Positions 33,968 to 44,460 are shown, numbered from the stretch's first letter. The stretch is DNA of 64,000 bases from Chaetoderma sp. LZ-2023a (GCA_034401795.1 CM067374.1:98118860-98182859); one strand, 5' to 3'. The notes: generated by a model from the letters alone, not told the origin. Made by a program: numbers and translations.

Positions 33968-35817
33968 TCGGGACGCTCGTGTAGGAAGCGTCCCTTGGCC
34001 TGGGAGATTATGTTCGGAATCTCGGGCAACTGCACAGGATTTTCCACCAGCAGATCTAGAAGATCCGTGAACCACGCCCTGCTCGGCCAATACGGCGCTA
34101 TTAGCAGGACCAGACACGGTTCCTCCCTGACCTTCACCAATACCTTCGGTAGAAGAATGGTGGGTGGATACGCGTAAGCGTGCATCCCTCTCCAGCTTAT
34201 CGCCAGAGCGTCTGTATCGACGGCATTTGGATCTGGAATCGGCGAGACATATGTCATGATTTGAGCATTTTCCTTTGTGGCGAACAAGTCCACGTTGGGT
34301 TTGCCCCAATGCTCGAAGATCCGTCGTAGAACTGGAGGGTTGAGGGACCATTCTGTTGGCAGGATTCTCTGTCTGCGAGACAAAGCATCCGCCAGAATGT
34401 TCAATCGGCCAGGAATATGAGCTGCTTTCAAAACAACCGAGTAATTCCTGCACCATTGAATCAAGTGCCACACCCTGATGCACAGGGTGGGCGACCTGGT
34501 CCCTCCTTGGCGATTTATATATGATACTACTGTCGAATTGTCCGACCGTATCAATATCACCTTGCCCCTGATCATCGGAAGGAATTCTTCCAACGCCAGT
34601 TCCACTGCCATCATTTCCAACAGATTGATATGCAGCTGACTCTCCGGGAGAGTCCATGTGCCCGAGACCTGGTGTTCTCCCAGGCAGGCACCCCACCCTT
34701 CCAGCGATGCATCCGTGTAAACGGACAGCTGGGGGTGGGGTAGGTGCAGCGAAACCCCTATTAGGAGATTCTGACGCTGTTTCCACCATAGAAGATGCGA
34801 TATTATCGGCTCCAAAACTGGCACCAGTTTTGACAGGGGTTCTGTTCTCTGTTTCCACAGAGACATCAGATACAACTGGATAGGTCTTTGCATTAGAGCA
34901 GCGTACGGGATAACCTGCTCCATGGAGACCATCATGCCCAGCATCTGAAGGAACCGCCTCGCCTGAATGTGGTTTCCCACTCGAAAACTCCCGAGGATGG
35001 CTAACAGAGACACCACTCTGGGCTCTGACGGGTAAACCCTGCCCTCCTCGAGGTCGAATCGCATCCCCAAATAAACGAAATGTTGAGTGGGTGTCAACTC
35101 GGATTTCTCCTCGTTGACTAACCAGCCTAGATCTGAAAGTAACTTCAGAGTCAGAGCAGTATCCACGTTCAACCTGGCTGCCGAGTCTGCCTTGAGCAGC
35201 CAGTCGTCTATGTAGGTGTGTAGCGCCACGTTCTCTTTTCTGAGAAACGCTGTCACCGCAAGGACCACTCTTGTGAAAACCCTCGGAGCTGTCGACAGGC
35301 CAAACGGGAGAACTGTAAACTCCCATACTTGATTCTGAAACGCAAATCTCAGAAACCTGTGCCAACTCCGATTGATCGGAATGTGGAAATATGCATCTTT
35401 CAGATCGATCGATACACACCACATTCCTTTCCTCAATCCCGCCATTACCGACCTCGGTGTTTCCATCTGGAACCGAGGTGTATGGATAAACCAATTTAAT
35501 GGCCTGAGATTGAGTATGGGTCTCCATCCCCCCGTGCTCTTGGGGACAAGGAACATGTTTGAATAGAAGCCTGGAGTGTTCCGGTTTGCTGGTTTTATTG
35601 CTCCCTTCAGAAGCAAACCCGACACTTCCTTTTGAACGGCTTCTAACTTGTCTGGCTCCCTTGGTACGGGTGTCCAGACTGGTGCCAAAGACAGATTTTG
35701 TGGCGGAAAGTCCCACCACTCCGGCATGTAACCCTGGGATAACCATCCCAGGACCAGACTGTCTGACGTCACACCTCGCCAAGCCTCGACGAAACGCATG
35801 AGCCTTCCACCCACCAT
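33772..35817 (-). CDS. DIRS reverse transcriptase / RNase H / Dam-methyltransferase-like polyprotein, element A
   Basis: 681 codons, fully open. Reverse transcriptase (about residues 45-320): VPKSTGGWRPILNLRPLN, SIDLKDAYFHIP with Asp138, LPFGLSTAPRVF and YIDD at 202-205. RNase H (about 362-482): VYTDAS (Asp369), LLEMMAVELAL (Glu401), RSDNSTVVSY (Asp426), LADALSRR (Asp477). A third part (about 504-590) has PNVDLFATKENAQ, DTDALAISW, AYPPT and LLIAPYWPSRAWF. Order and spacing resemble phage-type N6-adenine methyltransferases, as described for DIRS1 relatives, though the catalytic NPPY/DPPW loop reads AYPP here. The protein would make element DNA from RNA. The frame is open upstream of Met to about 35875 without another Met; the recombinase gene overlaps its 3' end. 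Confidence 0.93.
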   Translation of the reverse strand: MVGGRLMRFVEAWRGVTSDSLVLGWLSQGYMPEWWDFPPQNLSLAPVWTPVPREPDKLEAVQKEVSGLLLKGAIKPANRNTPGFYSNMFLVPKSTGGWRPILNLRPLNWFIHTPRFQMETPRSVMAGLRKGMWCVSIDLKDAYFHIPINRSWHRFLRFAFQNQVWEFTVLPFGLSTAPRVFTRVVLAVTAFLRKENVALHTYIDDWLLKADSAARLNVDTALTLKLLSDLGWLVNEEKSELTPTQHFVYLGMRFDLEEGRVYPSEPRVVSLLAILGSFRVGNHIQARRFLQMLGMMVSMEQVIPYAALMQRPIQLYLMSLWKQRTEPLSKLVPVLEPIISHLLWWKQRQNLLIGVSLHLPHPQLSVYTDASLEGWGACLGEHQVSGTWTLPESQLHINLLEMMAVELALEEFLPMIRGKVILIRSDNSTVVSYINRQGGTRSPTLCIRVWHLIQWCRNYSVVLKAAHIPGRLNILADALSRRQRILPTEWSLNPPVLRRIFEHWGKPNVDLFATKENAQIMTYVSPIPDPNAVDTDALAISWRGMHAYAYPPTILLPKVLVKVREEPCLVLLIAPYWPSRAWFTDLLDLLVENPVQLPEIPNIISQAKGRFLHERPEMFKLTAWMLSNNVPRRKAFLDRLLISSRLREGGQPSSHITTRLTDLQTGVKKRVLIPFNPLFSK

Positions 35818-35987
35818 AGACGCCTCGACGTCTAACGGGGTTGTCCGGCTCGCAGTCCGCCCCCCCCCCCTTTCTTAACGAGAGAGAGTGAGAACCATTT
35901 CGTTCTAGGCACGACGGGTATAACTGGCACCGCTGTTCCTGTCGCACAGGTGCGGTCCAGGCGGATATGAAGGGAGCTTGCGTACCC

Positions 35988-38102
35988 TCAGGTACGCTTC
36001 GGCCCCTTCTGTCCGCCCTTTGAGGCCTTACCCTTACCCTTCCCCTTGCCCTTACCACCTCTAGGGCGGTCCGGAGCAACATTGGGGAGGGTAGGCGCCT
36101 CTACAGCCTTCCTGGGTTTCTTCGCCGGCGGCGGCTCCGAAAACCCAGCCGAAACAGACGTCGCAATAGGCCTGGCTTTCGCCTTGCCCTTATGCTTTTT
36201 CTGTTTCTTTGAAGGCTGTACTGTTAGCGGCTTACCCACAGCCCCTAGTGCGTGCGCTTGCCGCACTAGCTCTAGCTGTAGATTTACCGCTAACCGATTC
36301 TGCGCAATACTGGCGGTGTCCTCTAAGATGGCCCGCGCTTGGCCACCAAAGATGCTAGGCCCTGTCAGGGGCGTCCCAAGAAGACGCTCCTTGACTGCCG
36401 TAGCCGGACGCATATGGTCAATGACCATTTGCCTCCTGGACTTCGTCACACGCGCTTGCACCCTTGCCAATGCGTCCATTGACAGCACCAAGCCGTCATT
36501 AACGCACGATAGCGCCACAGGTGGCACAGGGTGGCCTGCCCCCGCTTCAGCCCACACCGACTGAAGTAGACGATAGGAGTGATTGACAGCGCTCATGGCT
36601 GCCCTCACACCCTCATCGCATAGGGCCAGGACTTCTTCCTGGTGTACCTGGGCCTTATCCACTAGTGCCGGACCGGGACCACCCGAACCGGCACTTTGGA
36701 CGCCCAGTACCCATCGGTCATCCTCCGTGACCGACGGGACTACACCATACCTGTCGTATTCACCCCGCGGAATACGGCACCTTGCCCGCACCTCCCTGGA
36801 GGCCGCAGGGAGCTGACCCTTGGTCATTAGTTGTTTGCTATAAATAGCATCCAACAAATCAATGAACCGTGGATCCAGTCCCACTGACTGGATCCGGGCC
36901 GCGGGCAAAATCCCCGTCCTAATCGACGCAACCGACGGACGGGGCGCATCTTCATCGGCCGTGGCCGAAACCACAGACGGGTCAACTCTGGCTAGCCACG
37001 CCAGAGCATCAGACCAGTCTAACTCCGAAGAAGATACTCCCGCAAACACGTCACCCGTTGACATGTTTACGGGTCTGCCAGCCATGGCCTCCCGGCCAGG
37101 AGCCACGGCTGACACTCCGCTACCACATGGTTCCGCCGCCACCCCATGAAACACTCCGGTCCATGGGGTAGGTCCGCACGGAAAACTGTACGGACCCGTA
37201 ACCGTCGCGGAACCATAGCCGGCCACGGGCGCCAACGGCACCCCATGTCCGGCTGCCGGACCAGGCGAGATAGGTGAGTACCACGCCTGGCCCGGCACAC
37301 CGGTTCCCCTGACGGCTGGTGACAAACCAAGCCGCGCGGAACCGGTGCACGGTAACGGATTGGCCTCAGCTGCAGGCGGAGCCGCTGACCTGGCTTGCGC
37401 CAAACCAGACAAATGGAGGCCGGTTCCGTCCAGGACGGAATCAACCTCCATATTCTCCACCTGCGGCTTCACGGGCCGCAGCAACCTCTCCTCCTCGTCT
37501 TCAGACTCCGAAGAGCCGTCACTAGACGAATAAACCGTGGAGCCGTCCTGGCGGACGGCTCCCACACCTGACGGACCGGCCACCGCTACTGGACCACCCG
37601 GAGGTGGCCGCAGAGAGACAGAACCCGTCTGGCCGAAGCCAGACGGACCCGCCAGGGGGCCGTACGAGACGGCCCCCTCGGTAACCAGTCCAGAATCCTG
37701 TCCGAAGACAGGATCCGTACCAGGCATGGGGAGAAACTGCCCCCCAACCTTTGGTAGCAGGGACGACACCAGCGTGGGCAGAACGCTATGCAGAAAACCC
37801 TGCATAGCCGGACCAAACCACGCCGGCGGTGCCATCTCCGCCACCTCCAGCTGGGGACGTGGAGCACCCCCACCGGCCGAACCGGGCGCTCCACGATTTC
37901 CTCTCGGACCGCCTGACCCCGCGTCAGACCCAGCCAAGTCCTTCTGGGCAAGGAACTTAACCATCGTTTCGACGGACCACACTGCACAAACATTACACCT
38001 ATGATCTATATTACACAGGGCACACCTAAAACAGACATGGTCCTTGAACATTACACGGACAAACTTATGGCAGTCGTCACATGATGGCGGGGCTGGCTTG
38101 GC
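35988..38102 (-). CDS. DIRS gag-like protein, element A
   Basis: A long open frame. The first Met is at 38051, but the frame continues upstream through CDDCHKF to a splice-acceptor-like TTATTTTATAG, so the exon probably starts at 38102. That adds the first two cysteines of a module spaced C-x2-C-x12-C-x2-C-x2-C-x5-C-x2-C, identical to element C. After it come a Gly/Pro-rich stretch, an acidic SSESEDEEE patch, a helical region with LTKG-type and IPRGEYDRYG phrases (matching VRFPEQAYHQYA in C), the GPSIFGGQAR motif, and a strongly basic tail KGKGKGKGKASKGGQKGPKR. A nucleocapsid role is inferred from position, cysteines and basic tail. No similarity to retroviral gag is claimed. Confidence 0.8.
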   Translation of the reverse strand, partial: AKPAPPSCDDCHKFVRVMFKDHVCFRCALCNIDHRCNVCAVWSVETMVKFLAQKDLAGSDAGSGGPRGNRGAPGSAGGGAPRPQLEVAEMAPPAWFGPAMQGFLHSVLPTLVSSLLPKVGGQFLPMPGTDPVFGQDSGLVTEGAVSYGPLAGPSGFGQTGSVSLRPPPGGPVAVAGPSGVGAVRQDGSTVYSSSDGSSESEDEEERLLRPVKPQVENMEVDSVLDGTGLHLSGLAQARSAAPPAAEANPLPCTGSARLGLSPAVRGTGVPGQAWYSPISPGPAAGHGVPLAPVAGYGSATVTGPYSFPCGPTPWTGVFHGVAAEPCGSGVSAVAPGREAMAGRPVNMSTGDVFAGVSSSELDWSDALAWLARVDPSVVSATADEDAPRPSVASIRTGILPAARIQSVGLDPRFIDLLDAIYSKQLMTKGQLPAASREVRARCRIPRGEYDRYGVVPSVTEDDRWVLGVQSAGSGGPGPALVDKAQVHQEEVLALCDEGVRAAMSAVNHSYRLLQSVWAEAGAGHPVPPVALSCVNDGLVLSMDALARVQARVTKSRRQMVIDHMRPATAVKERLLGTPLTGPSIFGGQARAILEDTASIAQNRLAVNLQLELVRQAHALGAVGKPLTVQPSKKQKKHKGKAKARPIATSVSAGFSEPPPAKKPRKAVEAPTLPNVAPDRPRGGKGKGKGKGKASKGGQKGPKRT

Positions 38103-38999
38103 CTATAAAATAAGCACAAACCTACAATAAACAAGCGGAACGAGACACGGATGGAAGGCAGACAATTAATTTTCAAATATTTTGACTCATAAATTAACCG
38201 TAACCTCCCGCACCCCACCCCGCCACGTTACAACAACGATCGCATTGATTATGACGACAAGAACGCGGCGGGCACAACACACCCATAATAGATCCTACAG
38301 GATGTGTAACGGCTCCAGGAATCATATCGCATAGCATTCAGGGTATATTTACTAATCAATATAAATTATACTCCTAACGAACGCAGCACGATATGTGAAG
38401 AAAACAACAAAATGTATAACAACTGCTGTCCCACACGGTAAAACCGCAGACCACGCATCTACTCAAGAATTTTGAAACCACCGATCATTGCAAACCGATC
38501 GTGATTGCACGTAAACTTGATCATTCTAAAGTTTCCGGTACCATTTTTAGTACGCAGCACCCAGAACAAGATGCGCGATTAATGAAAAAATTTTTCTTCA
38601 CATAAACATCCGAGCGACCGGGTGTGACGTCACCCGCTCGGATTCTACGGAGAACGACGTCAGCCGATATTCGTGTTAGAAATACCGTAGCAAACACCTA
38701 TTTTCATATCTGCCGATCGCCTGTTGGGGTTTAAAGAAGGCGATCGTCTGGCATATATCGTTGCTAGCACACGTCCCAGATTCTATGGGGTTAGAAATTG
38801 GAACATGCGACACAACGAAATTTAGAGACCTAAGTCTTTTAACTATGGATATAAAGAACAATACAACCTGGTTATCTTGGGCGGTATTCTCCATAGTCCT
38901 TAGTTATCCTTTCAGAACACACAAACTATCACTGATTAAAGACTTAGATTCTTTTAAAAAACACTAAAATCCTTAATGCGAAAAGCATGTATTGCACTT
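38103..38999 (-). other. 5' leader of DIRS A, presumed upstream exon/intron
   Basis: Lies between the right terminal repeat and the gag exon. It has no long frame. On the minus strand a splice acceptor closes it, so a short leader exon with a donor is expected within or near the terminal repeat. The exact donor was not fixed. Confidence 0.5.
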
Positions 39000-39181
39000 G
39001 TTGCTATGCAAACAAGAATGAGCTCTATGGTAAACGGGTACTCGGCAGTGGGGAGCCGGGTACCCGGTTCCCAGGAGTCGGTAAAGCTTTCTAAGTCTAT
39101 AATCCTAGAGCCGCTGTCAAGGCCAGCTGTATATCAGAAGTAACAGAAGTAACAGAATGGTGAGTATTGATCGAAGGAGAA
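39000..39181 (-). repeat. Right (5') inverted terminal repeat of DIRS A
   Basis: Complement of 32112-32283, then the end-specific bases GATCGAAGGAGAA. It should carry the promoter for minus-strand transcription, but no core promoter motif is obvious. Confidence 0.9.
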
Positions 39182-39268
39182 TCATCATTACCGGGAAGTC
39201 TAATCAATGTAAACGATACGACTAGATGACCGCTTGTCATCAGAATGTTAAAATAAGGGTATTTGATT
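39182..39268. other. 87-bp remnant of the outer element between DIRS A and B
   Basis: The sequence TCATCATTACCGGGAAGTCT to GGGTATTTGATT matches neither DIRS element and is best read as outer hAT-like sequence separating two insertions. Confidence 0.75.
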
Positions 39269-40121
39269 GAATGCAGGAAATGTCAATTTCCCTTTCTCCG
39301 AGATCTAACAATACTCACCATTCTGTTACTTCTGATATACAGCTGGCCCTGACAGCGGCTCTAGGATTATAGACTTAGAAAGCTTTACCGACTCCTGGGA
39401 ACCGGGTACTCAGCTCCCAACTGCCGAGTACCCGTTTACCATAGAGCTCATATTGTTTGCATAGCCACCAAACAAGAGAAAACTATGGCTTGCCTCCGTG
39501 GGGCTGGGAGGCTGGGTCCGTAACAGAATGGTGAGTATTGTTAGATCTCGGAGAAAGGGAAATTGACATTTCCTGCATTCTCCTTCGATCAATACTCACC
39601 ATTCTGTTACTTCTGATATACACCAGATTTGATCAGTAACCTGGTGGGAAGGGGCAAGCCATACATGCTAATTTTGCCCCTTGGAGAAAGATTTTAGACT
39701 TCAAACTTGACTAACGGAGACCTAAAAGGACCGTCAAGTTCACGGAACCGAATCACATTCGCGTCACAGCCCCCACCCCCCTTTTTCCTCCTAAGAAAAG
39801 GGAGAGAACTAACGAACATGTATCTCGCCTGAAACACCAATATGCCAAGAGGGTTAACTACTCCCTGCATATCGCTTGTATTAGCCTGGGAATGAGCATG
39901 AATATATAAGATGAATGAACATGATACATATACATAATACAAAAAACTCTCACTTGTTGAATTACCTTATGATAACAGGACTTCAGACGTACCGCCTACA
40001 ACCATTCACCGGTTCGGCCATCAGTGACACAATCTGGTTGACATCCTCTCGCTTGACCATGCCTGCTTTAGGTTCTTTTCTTACCAAAGTGAAAAAAGGG
40101 AAAAAGCAGTGTGGTCACTAA

Positions 40122-41159
40122 CTATCGTTTCAAAACAGCTAAAGCGAGTGGATTGGCTGAGTCTGACACATCCCTCATATAGTAATCCGTAAATGAGGAC
40201 TCACAGTGCCATTGTGCAACGGCCATGATGTCCTCTAACGGAACACCATTGTAAAGGGCGGTCGAGGCGGCTATTCCTCTAACATCGTGTGCCCTTACGC
40301 CCTGCACCTTGTGCCCAGTCGCCATCTCATGAGTAGTCTGAATGCATTCAACCACCCAACGAGAGATAGTATCCATGGATGCGGCGCCATAAGGCTTTTT
40401 ATGGCAGATCCACAGATGTCTATCGTTCGACCGTAACGAGTCAGTCCGTTTCTTGTACTTAGTCAAAGCACGGACCGGGCACCAGACACTGGCATCACGA
40501 TCAAACCTGGTTAACTTCGGTATAATGATCGGTTTGCCGGGATATCTCAAAGATTGGTTCTTTGACATAAATTCTGCTCTTGGCAGAAGACGCAGACCTT
40601 CTCCAGAAACAATAAATCGGTTCCTCTCTGCCGAAAGCGCATGGATCTCACTGCGCCTTCTAGCTGAGGAAGCTGCCAATAGAAAGACCGCCTTTAGAGT
40701 CAAATGCTTTAGACTAGCTGAACGCAACGGTTCGAATGGGTGCTTGGCCAGTACATTAAGCACTAAAGATAGACTCCAGGCTGGAATGACTACCGGTTGT
40801 CTCGGTCGGAGATTGCTCATTCCCTTCAACATCACATTTAACTGGGCCACCTCTGGACTATCCCTGTTGGCTAGACAAGGGATAACTGATGCCAAAGCTG
40901 ACTTGTATCCAGCAATTGTGACGGGAGCTAGTCCTGTAAAGAACAGCTCACAGAGAAAGTCTGCTATTTGCTGAATAGTGGATTGAAAGGTATCAATACC
41001 CTTTTCTTCACACCAGTCTGCAAATCTGTTAACCTTGTTGTTATATGACTTGAAGGTTGACCTCCTTCTCGCAGCCGCGATGAAATCAGCAGCCTGTCGA
41101 GAAAAGCCTTCCGACGTGGAACGTTGTTTGACAACATCCACGCAGTCAATTTGAACATT
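40122..41159 (-). CDS. DIRS tyrosine recombinase, element B
   Basis: Open and almost identical to the recombinase of A, with R, H-x-x-R, W and Y motifs all kept. The one amino-acid difference noticed is Gln to Lys in the phrase GHKVQGVRAHDVRG. Because the 7-bp insertion upstream shifts frame, this domain is fused in one open frame of 955 codons to the B reverse transcriptase (40122-42989); that fusion is accidental. Whether any product is made is unknown. Confidence 0.8.
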   Translation of the reverse strand, partial: NVQIDCVDVVKQRSTSEGFSRQAADFIAAARRRSTFKSYNNKVNRFADWCEEKGIDTFQSTIQQIADFLCELFFTGLAPVTIAGYKSALASVIPCLANRDSPEVAQLNVMLKGMSNLRPRQPVVIPAWSLSLVLNVLAKHPFEPLRSASLKHLTLKAVFLLAASSARRRSEIHALSAERNRFIVSGEGLRLLPRAEFMSKNQSLRYPGKPIIIPKLTRFDRDASVWCPVRALTKYKKRTDSLRSNDRHLWICHKKPYGAASMDTISRWVVECIQTTHEMATGHKVQGVRAHDVRGIAASTALYNGVPLEDIMAVAQWHCESSFTDYYMRDVSDSANPLALAVLKR

Positions 41160-42989
41160 TCGGGACGCTCGTGTAGGAAGCGTCCCTTGGCCTGGGAGAT
41201 TATGTTCGGAATCTCGGGCAACTGCACAGGATTTTCCACCAGCAGATCCAGAAGATCCGTGAACCACGCCCTGCTCGGCCAATACGGCGCTATTAGCAGG
41301 ACCAGACACGGCTCCTCCCTGACCTTCACCAATACCTTCGGAAGAAGAATGGTGGGTGGGTACGCGTACGCCCCTCTCCAGCTTATCGCCAGAGCGTCTG
41401 TATCGACAGCATTTGGATCTGGAATCGGCGAGACATATGTCATGATTTGAGCATTTTCCTTTGTGGCGAACAAGTCCACGTTGGGTTTGCCCCAATGCTC
41501 GAAGATCCGTCGCAGAACTGGAGGGTTGAGGGACCATTCTGTTGGCAAGATTCTCTGTCTGCGAGACAAAGCATCCGCCAGAATGTTCAATCGGCCAGGA
41601 ATATGAGCTGCTTTCAAAACAACCGAGTAATTCCTGCACCATTGAATCAAGTGCCACACCCTGATGCACAGGGTAGGCGACCTGGTCCCTCCTTGGCGAT
41701 TTATATATGATACTACTGTCGAATTGTCCGACCGTATCAATATTCAATATCACCTTGCCCCTGATCATCGGAAGGAACTCTTCCAACGCCAGTTCCACTG
41801 CCATCATTTCCAACAGATTGATATGCAGCTGACTCTCCGCGAGAGTCCATGTGCCCGAGACCTGGTGTTCTCCCAGGCAGGCACCCCACCCTTCCAGCGA
41901 TGCATCCGTGTAAACGGACAGCTGGGGGTGGGGTAGGTGCAGCGAAACCCCTATTAGGAGATTCTGACGCTGTTTCCACCATAGAAGATGCGATATTATC
42001 GGCTCAAAAACTGGCACCAGTTTTGACAGGGGTTCTGTTCTCTGTTTCCACAGAGACATCAGATACAACTGGATAGGTCTTCGCATTAGAGCAGCGTACG
42101 GGATAACCTGCTCCATGGAGACCATCATGCCCAGCATCTGAAGGAACCGCCTCGCCTGAATGTGGTTTCCCACTCGAAAACTCCTGAGGATGGCTAACAG
42201 AGACACCACTCTGGGCTCTGATGGGTAAACCCTGCCCTCCTCGAGGTCGAATCGCATCCCCAAATAAACGAAATGTTGAGTGGGCGTCAACTCGGATTTC
42301 TCCTCGTTGACTATCCAGCCTAGATCTGAAAGTAACTTCAGAGTCAGAGCAGTATCCACGTTCAACCTGGCTGCCGAGTCTGCCTTGATCAGCCAGTCGT
42401 CTATGTAGGTGTGTAGCGCCACGTTCTCTTTTCTGAGAAACGCTGTCACCGCAAGGACCACTCTTGTGAAAACCCTCGGAGCTGTCGACAGGCCAAACGG
42501 GAGAACTGTAAACTCCCATACTTGATTCTGAAACGCAAATCTCAGAAACCTGTGCCAACTCCGATTTATCGGAATGTGGAAATATGCATCTTTCAGATCG
42601 ATCGATACACACCACATTCCTTTCCTCAATCCCGCCATTACCGACCTCGGCGTATGGATAAACCAATTTAATGGCCTGAGATTGAGTATGGGTCTCCATC
42701 CCCCTGTGCTCTTGGGGACAAGGAACATGTTTGAATAGAAGCCTGGAATGTTCCGGTTTGCTGGTTTTATTGCTCCCTTCAGAAGCAAACCCGACACTTC
42801 CTTTTGAACGGCTTCTAACTTGTCTGGCTCCCTTGGTACGGGTGTCCAGACAGGTGCCAAAGACACATTTTGTGGCGGAAAGTCCCACCACTCCGGCATG
42901 TAACCCTGGGATAACCATCCCAGGACCAGACTGTCTGACGTCACACCTCGCCAAGCCTCGACGAAACGCATGAGCCTTCCACCCACCAT
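40964..42989 (-). pseudogene. RT / RNase H / methyltransferase-like gene of DIRS B, frameshifted
   Basis: The reverse transcriptase part (41745-42989) keeps YIDDWL but lacks six residues between WFIHTP and RSVMAGL. At about 41740-41750 a duplicated CAATATT shifts the frame inside RNase H, just before the RSDNST motif. RNase H and the methyltransferase-like region then continue in another frame (40964-41740). A 6-bp loss also occurs in the AYAYPP region (SWRGAYAYPP). The protein cannot be made in one piece. Confidence 0.9.
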
Positions 42990-43141
42990 AGACGCCTCGA
43001 CGTCTAACGGGGTTGTCCGGCTCGCAGTCCGCCCCCCCCCCTTTCTTAACGAGAGAGAGTGAGAACCATTTCGTTCTAGGCACGACGGGTATAACTGGCA
43101 CCGCTGCGGTCCAGGCGGATATGAAGGGAGCTTGCGTACCC

Positions 43142-44460
43142 TCAGGTACGCTTCGGCCCCTTCTGTCCGCCCTTTGAGGCCTTACCCTTACCCTTCCCAC
43201 CTCTAGGGCGGTCAGGAGCAACATTGGGGAGGGTAGGCGCCTCTACAACCTTCCTGGGTTTCTTCGCCGGCGGCGGCTCCGAGAACCCAGCCGAAACAGA
43301 CGTCACAATAGGCCTGGCTTTCGCCTTGCTCTTATGCTTTTTCTGTTTCTTTGAAGGCTGTCCCGTTAGCGGCTTGCCCACAGCCCCTAGTGCGTGCGCT
43401 TGCCGCACTAGCTCTAGATTTACCGCTAACCGATTCTGCGCAATACTGGCGGTGTCCTCTAAGATGGCCCGCGCTTGGCCACCAAAGATGCTAGGCCCTG
43501 TCAGGGGCGTCCCAAGAAGACGTTCCCTGACTGCCGTAGCCGGACGCATATGGTCAATGACCATTTGCCTCCTGGACTTCGTCACACGCGCTTGCACCCT
43601 TGCCAATGCGTCCATTGACAGCACCAAGCCGTCATTAACGCACGATAGCGCCACAGGTGGCACAGGGTGGCCTGCCCCCGCTTCAGCCCACACCGACTGA
43701 AGTAGACGATAGGAGTGATTGACAGCGCTCATCGCTACCCTCACACCCTCATCGCATAGGGCCAGGACTTCTTCCTGGTGTACCTGGGCCTTATCCACTA
43801 GTGCCGGACCGGGACCACCCGACCCAGCACTCTGGACGCCCAGTACCCATCGGTCATCCTCCGTGACCGACGGGACTACACCATACCTGTCGTATTCACC
43901 CCGCGGAATACGACATCTTGCCCGCACCTCCCTGGAGGCCGCAGGGAGCTGACCCTTGGTCATTAGTTGTTTGCTATAAATAGCATCCAACAAATCAATG
44001 AACCGTGGATCCAGTCCCACTGACTGGATCCGGGCCGCGGGCAAAATCCCCGTCCTAATCGACGCAACCGACGGATGGGGCGCATCTTCATCGGCCGTGG
44101 CCGAAACCACAGACGGGTCCACTCTGGCTAGCCACGCCAGAGCATCAGACCAATCTACCTCCGAAGAAGATACCCCCGCAAACACGTCACCCGTTGACGT
44201 GCTCACGGGTCTGCCAGCCATGGCCTCCCGGCAAGGAGCCACGGCTGACACGCCAGGCACTCCGCTACCACACGGTTCCGCCGCCACCCCATGAAACACT
44301 CCGGTCCATGGGGTAGGTCCGCACGGAAAACCGTACGGACCCGTAACCGTCGCGGACCCATAGCCGGACACGGGTGCCAACGGCAACCCATGTCCGGCTG
44401 CCGGACCAGGCGAGATAGGTGAGTACCACGCCTGGCCCGGCACACCCGTTCCCCTGACGG
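43142..44460 (-). pseudogene. Gag of DIRS B, C-terminal part beyond the hAT insertion
   Basis: Open from the insertion point to the stop, with the IPRGEYDRYG, GPSIFGGQAR and basic tail features of A. The lysine/glycine tail is four residues shorter and LQ is lost in the NLELVRQAH segment, both in-frame. It is separated from its N-terminal part (48574-49379) by the hAT transposon. TSD copy CCTGACGG is at 44453-44460. Confidence 0.9.

Larger units (their letters stand above)
32075..39181 (-). mobile_element. DIRS-type retrotransposon A, apparently complete
   Basis: A 7.1-kb element on the minus strand with gag (35988-38102), RT/RNase H/methyltransferase-like (33772-35817) and tyrosine recombinase (32930-33967), all open. 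Terminal inverted repeats lie at 32112-32283 and 39000-39171, with the internal complementary region at 32335-32436 beside the 3' end. Each boundary carries GAA (32075-32077 and 39179-39181), and no longer target duplication exists, as expected when a recombinase inserts a circular DNA. Near-identity with element B suggests recent activity. It is inserted in the outer hAT-like element. Confidence 0.92.

Noticed and set aside
33968-36082. The N-terminal two thirds of a 1050-codon open frame upstream of the recombinase of DIRS A
   Set aside because: It overlaps the reverse transcriptase gene in another frame and has no conserved motif of its own. Only the last roughly 345 codons are recombinase.
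36046-38004. Several long plus-strand frames opposite gag of DIRS A (and at 43224-44294 for B)
   Set aside because: They are GC-rich antisense shadows of gag, with Pro/Ala/Thr-rich composition and no independent conservation.
32075-39181. Ngaro, PAT or LTR (Gypsy-type) classification
   Set aside because: Terminal repeats are inverted with an internal complementary region, not split direct or long direct repeats. There is no aspartic protease or DDE integrase, and no 4-6-bp target duplication.
40122-42989. 955-codon fusion of reverse transcriptase and recombinase in DIRS B
   Set aside because: The fusion comes from a 7-bp duplication that breaks RNase H and drops the methyltransferase-like part. 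Element A shows the ancestral, separate frames.
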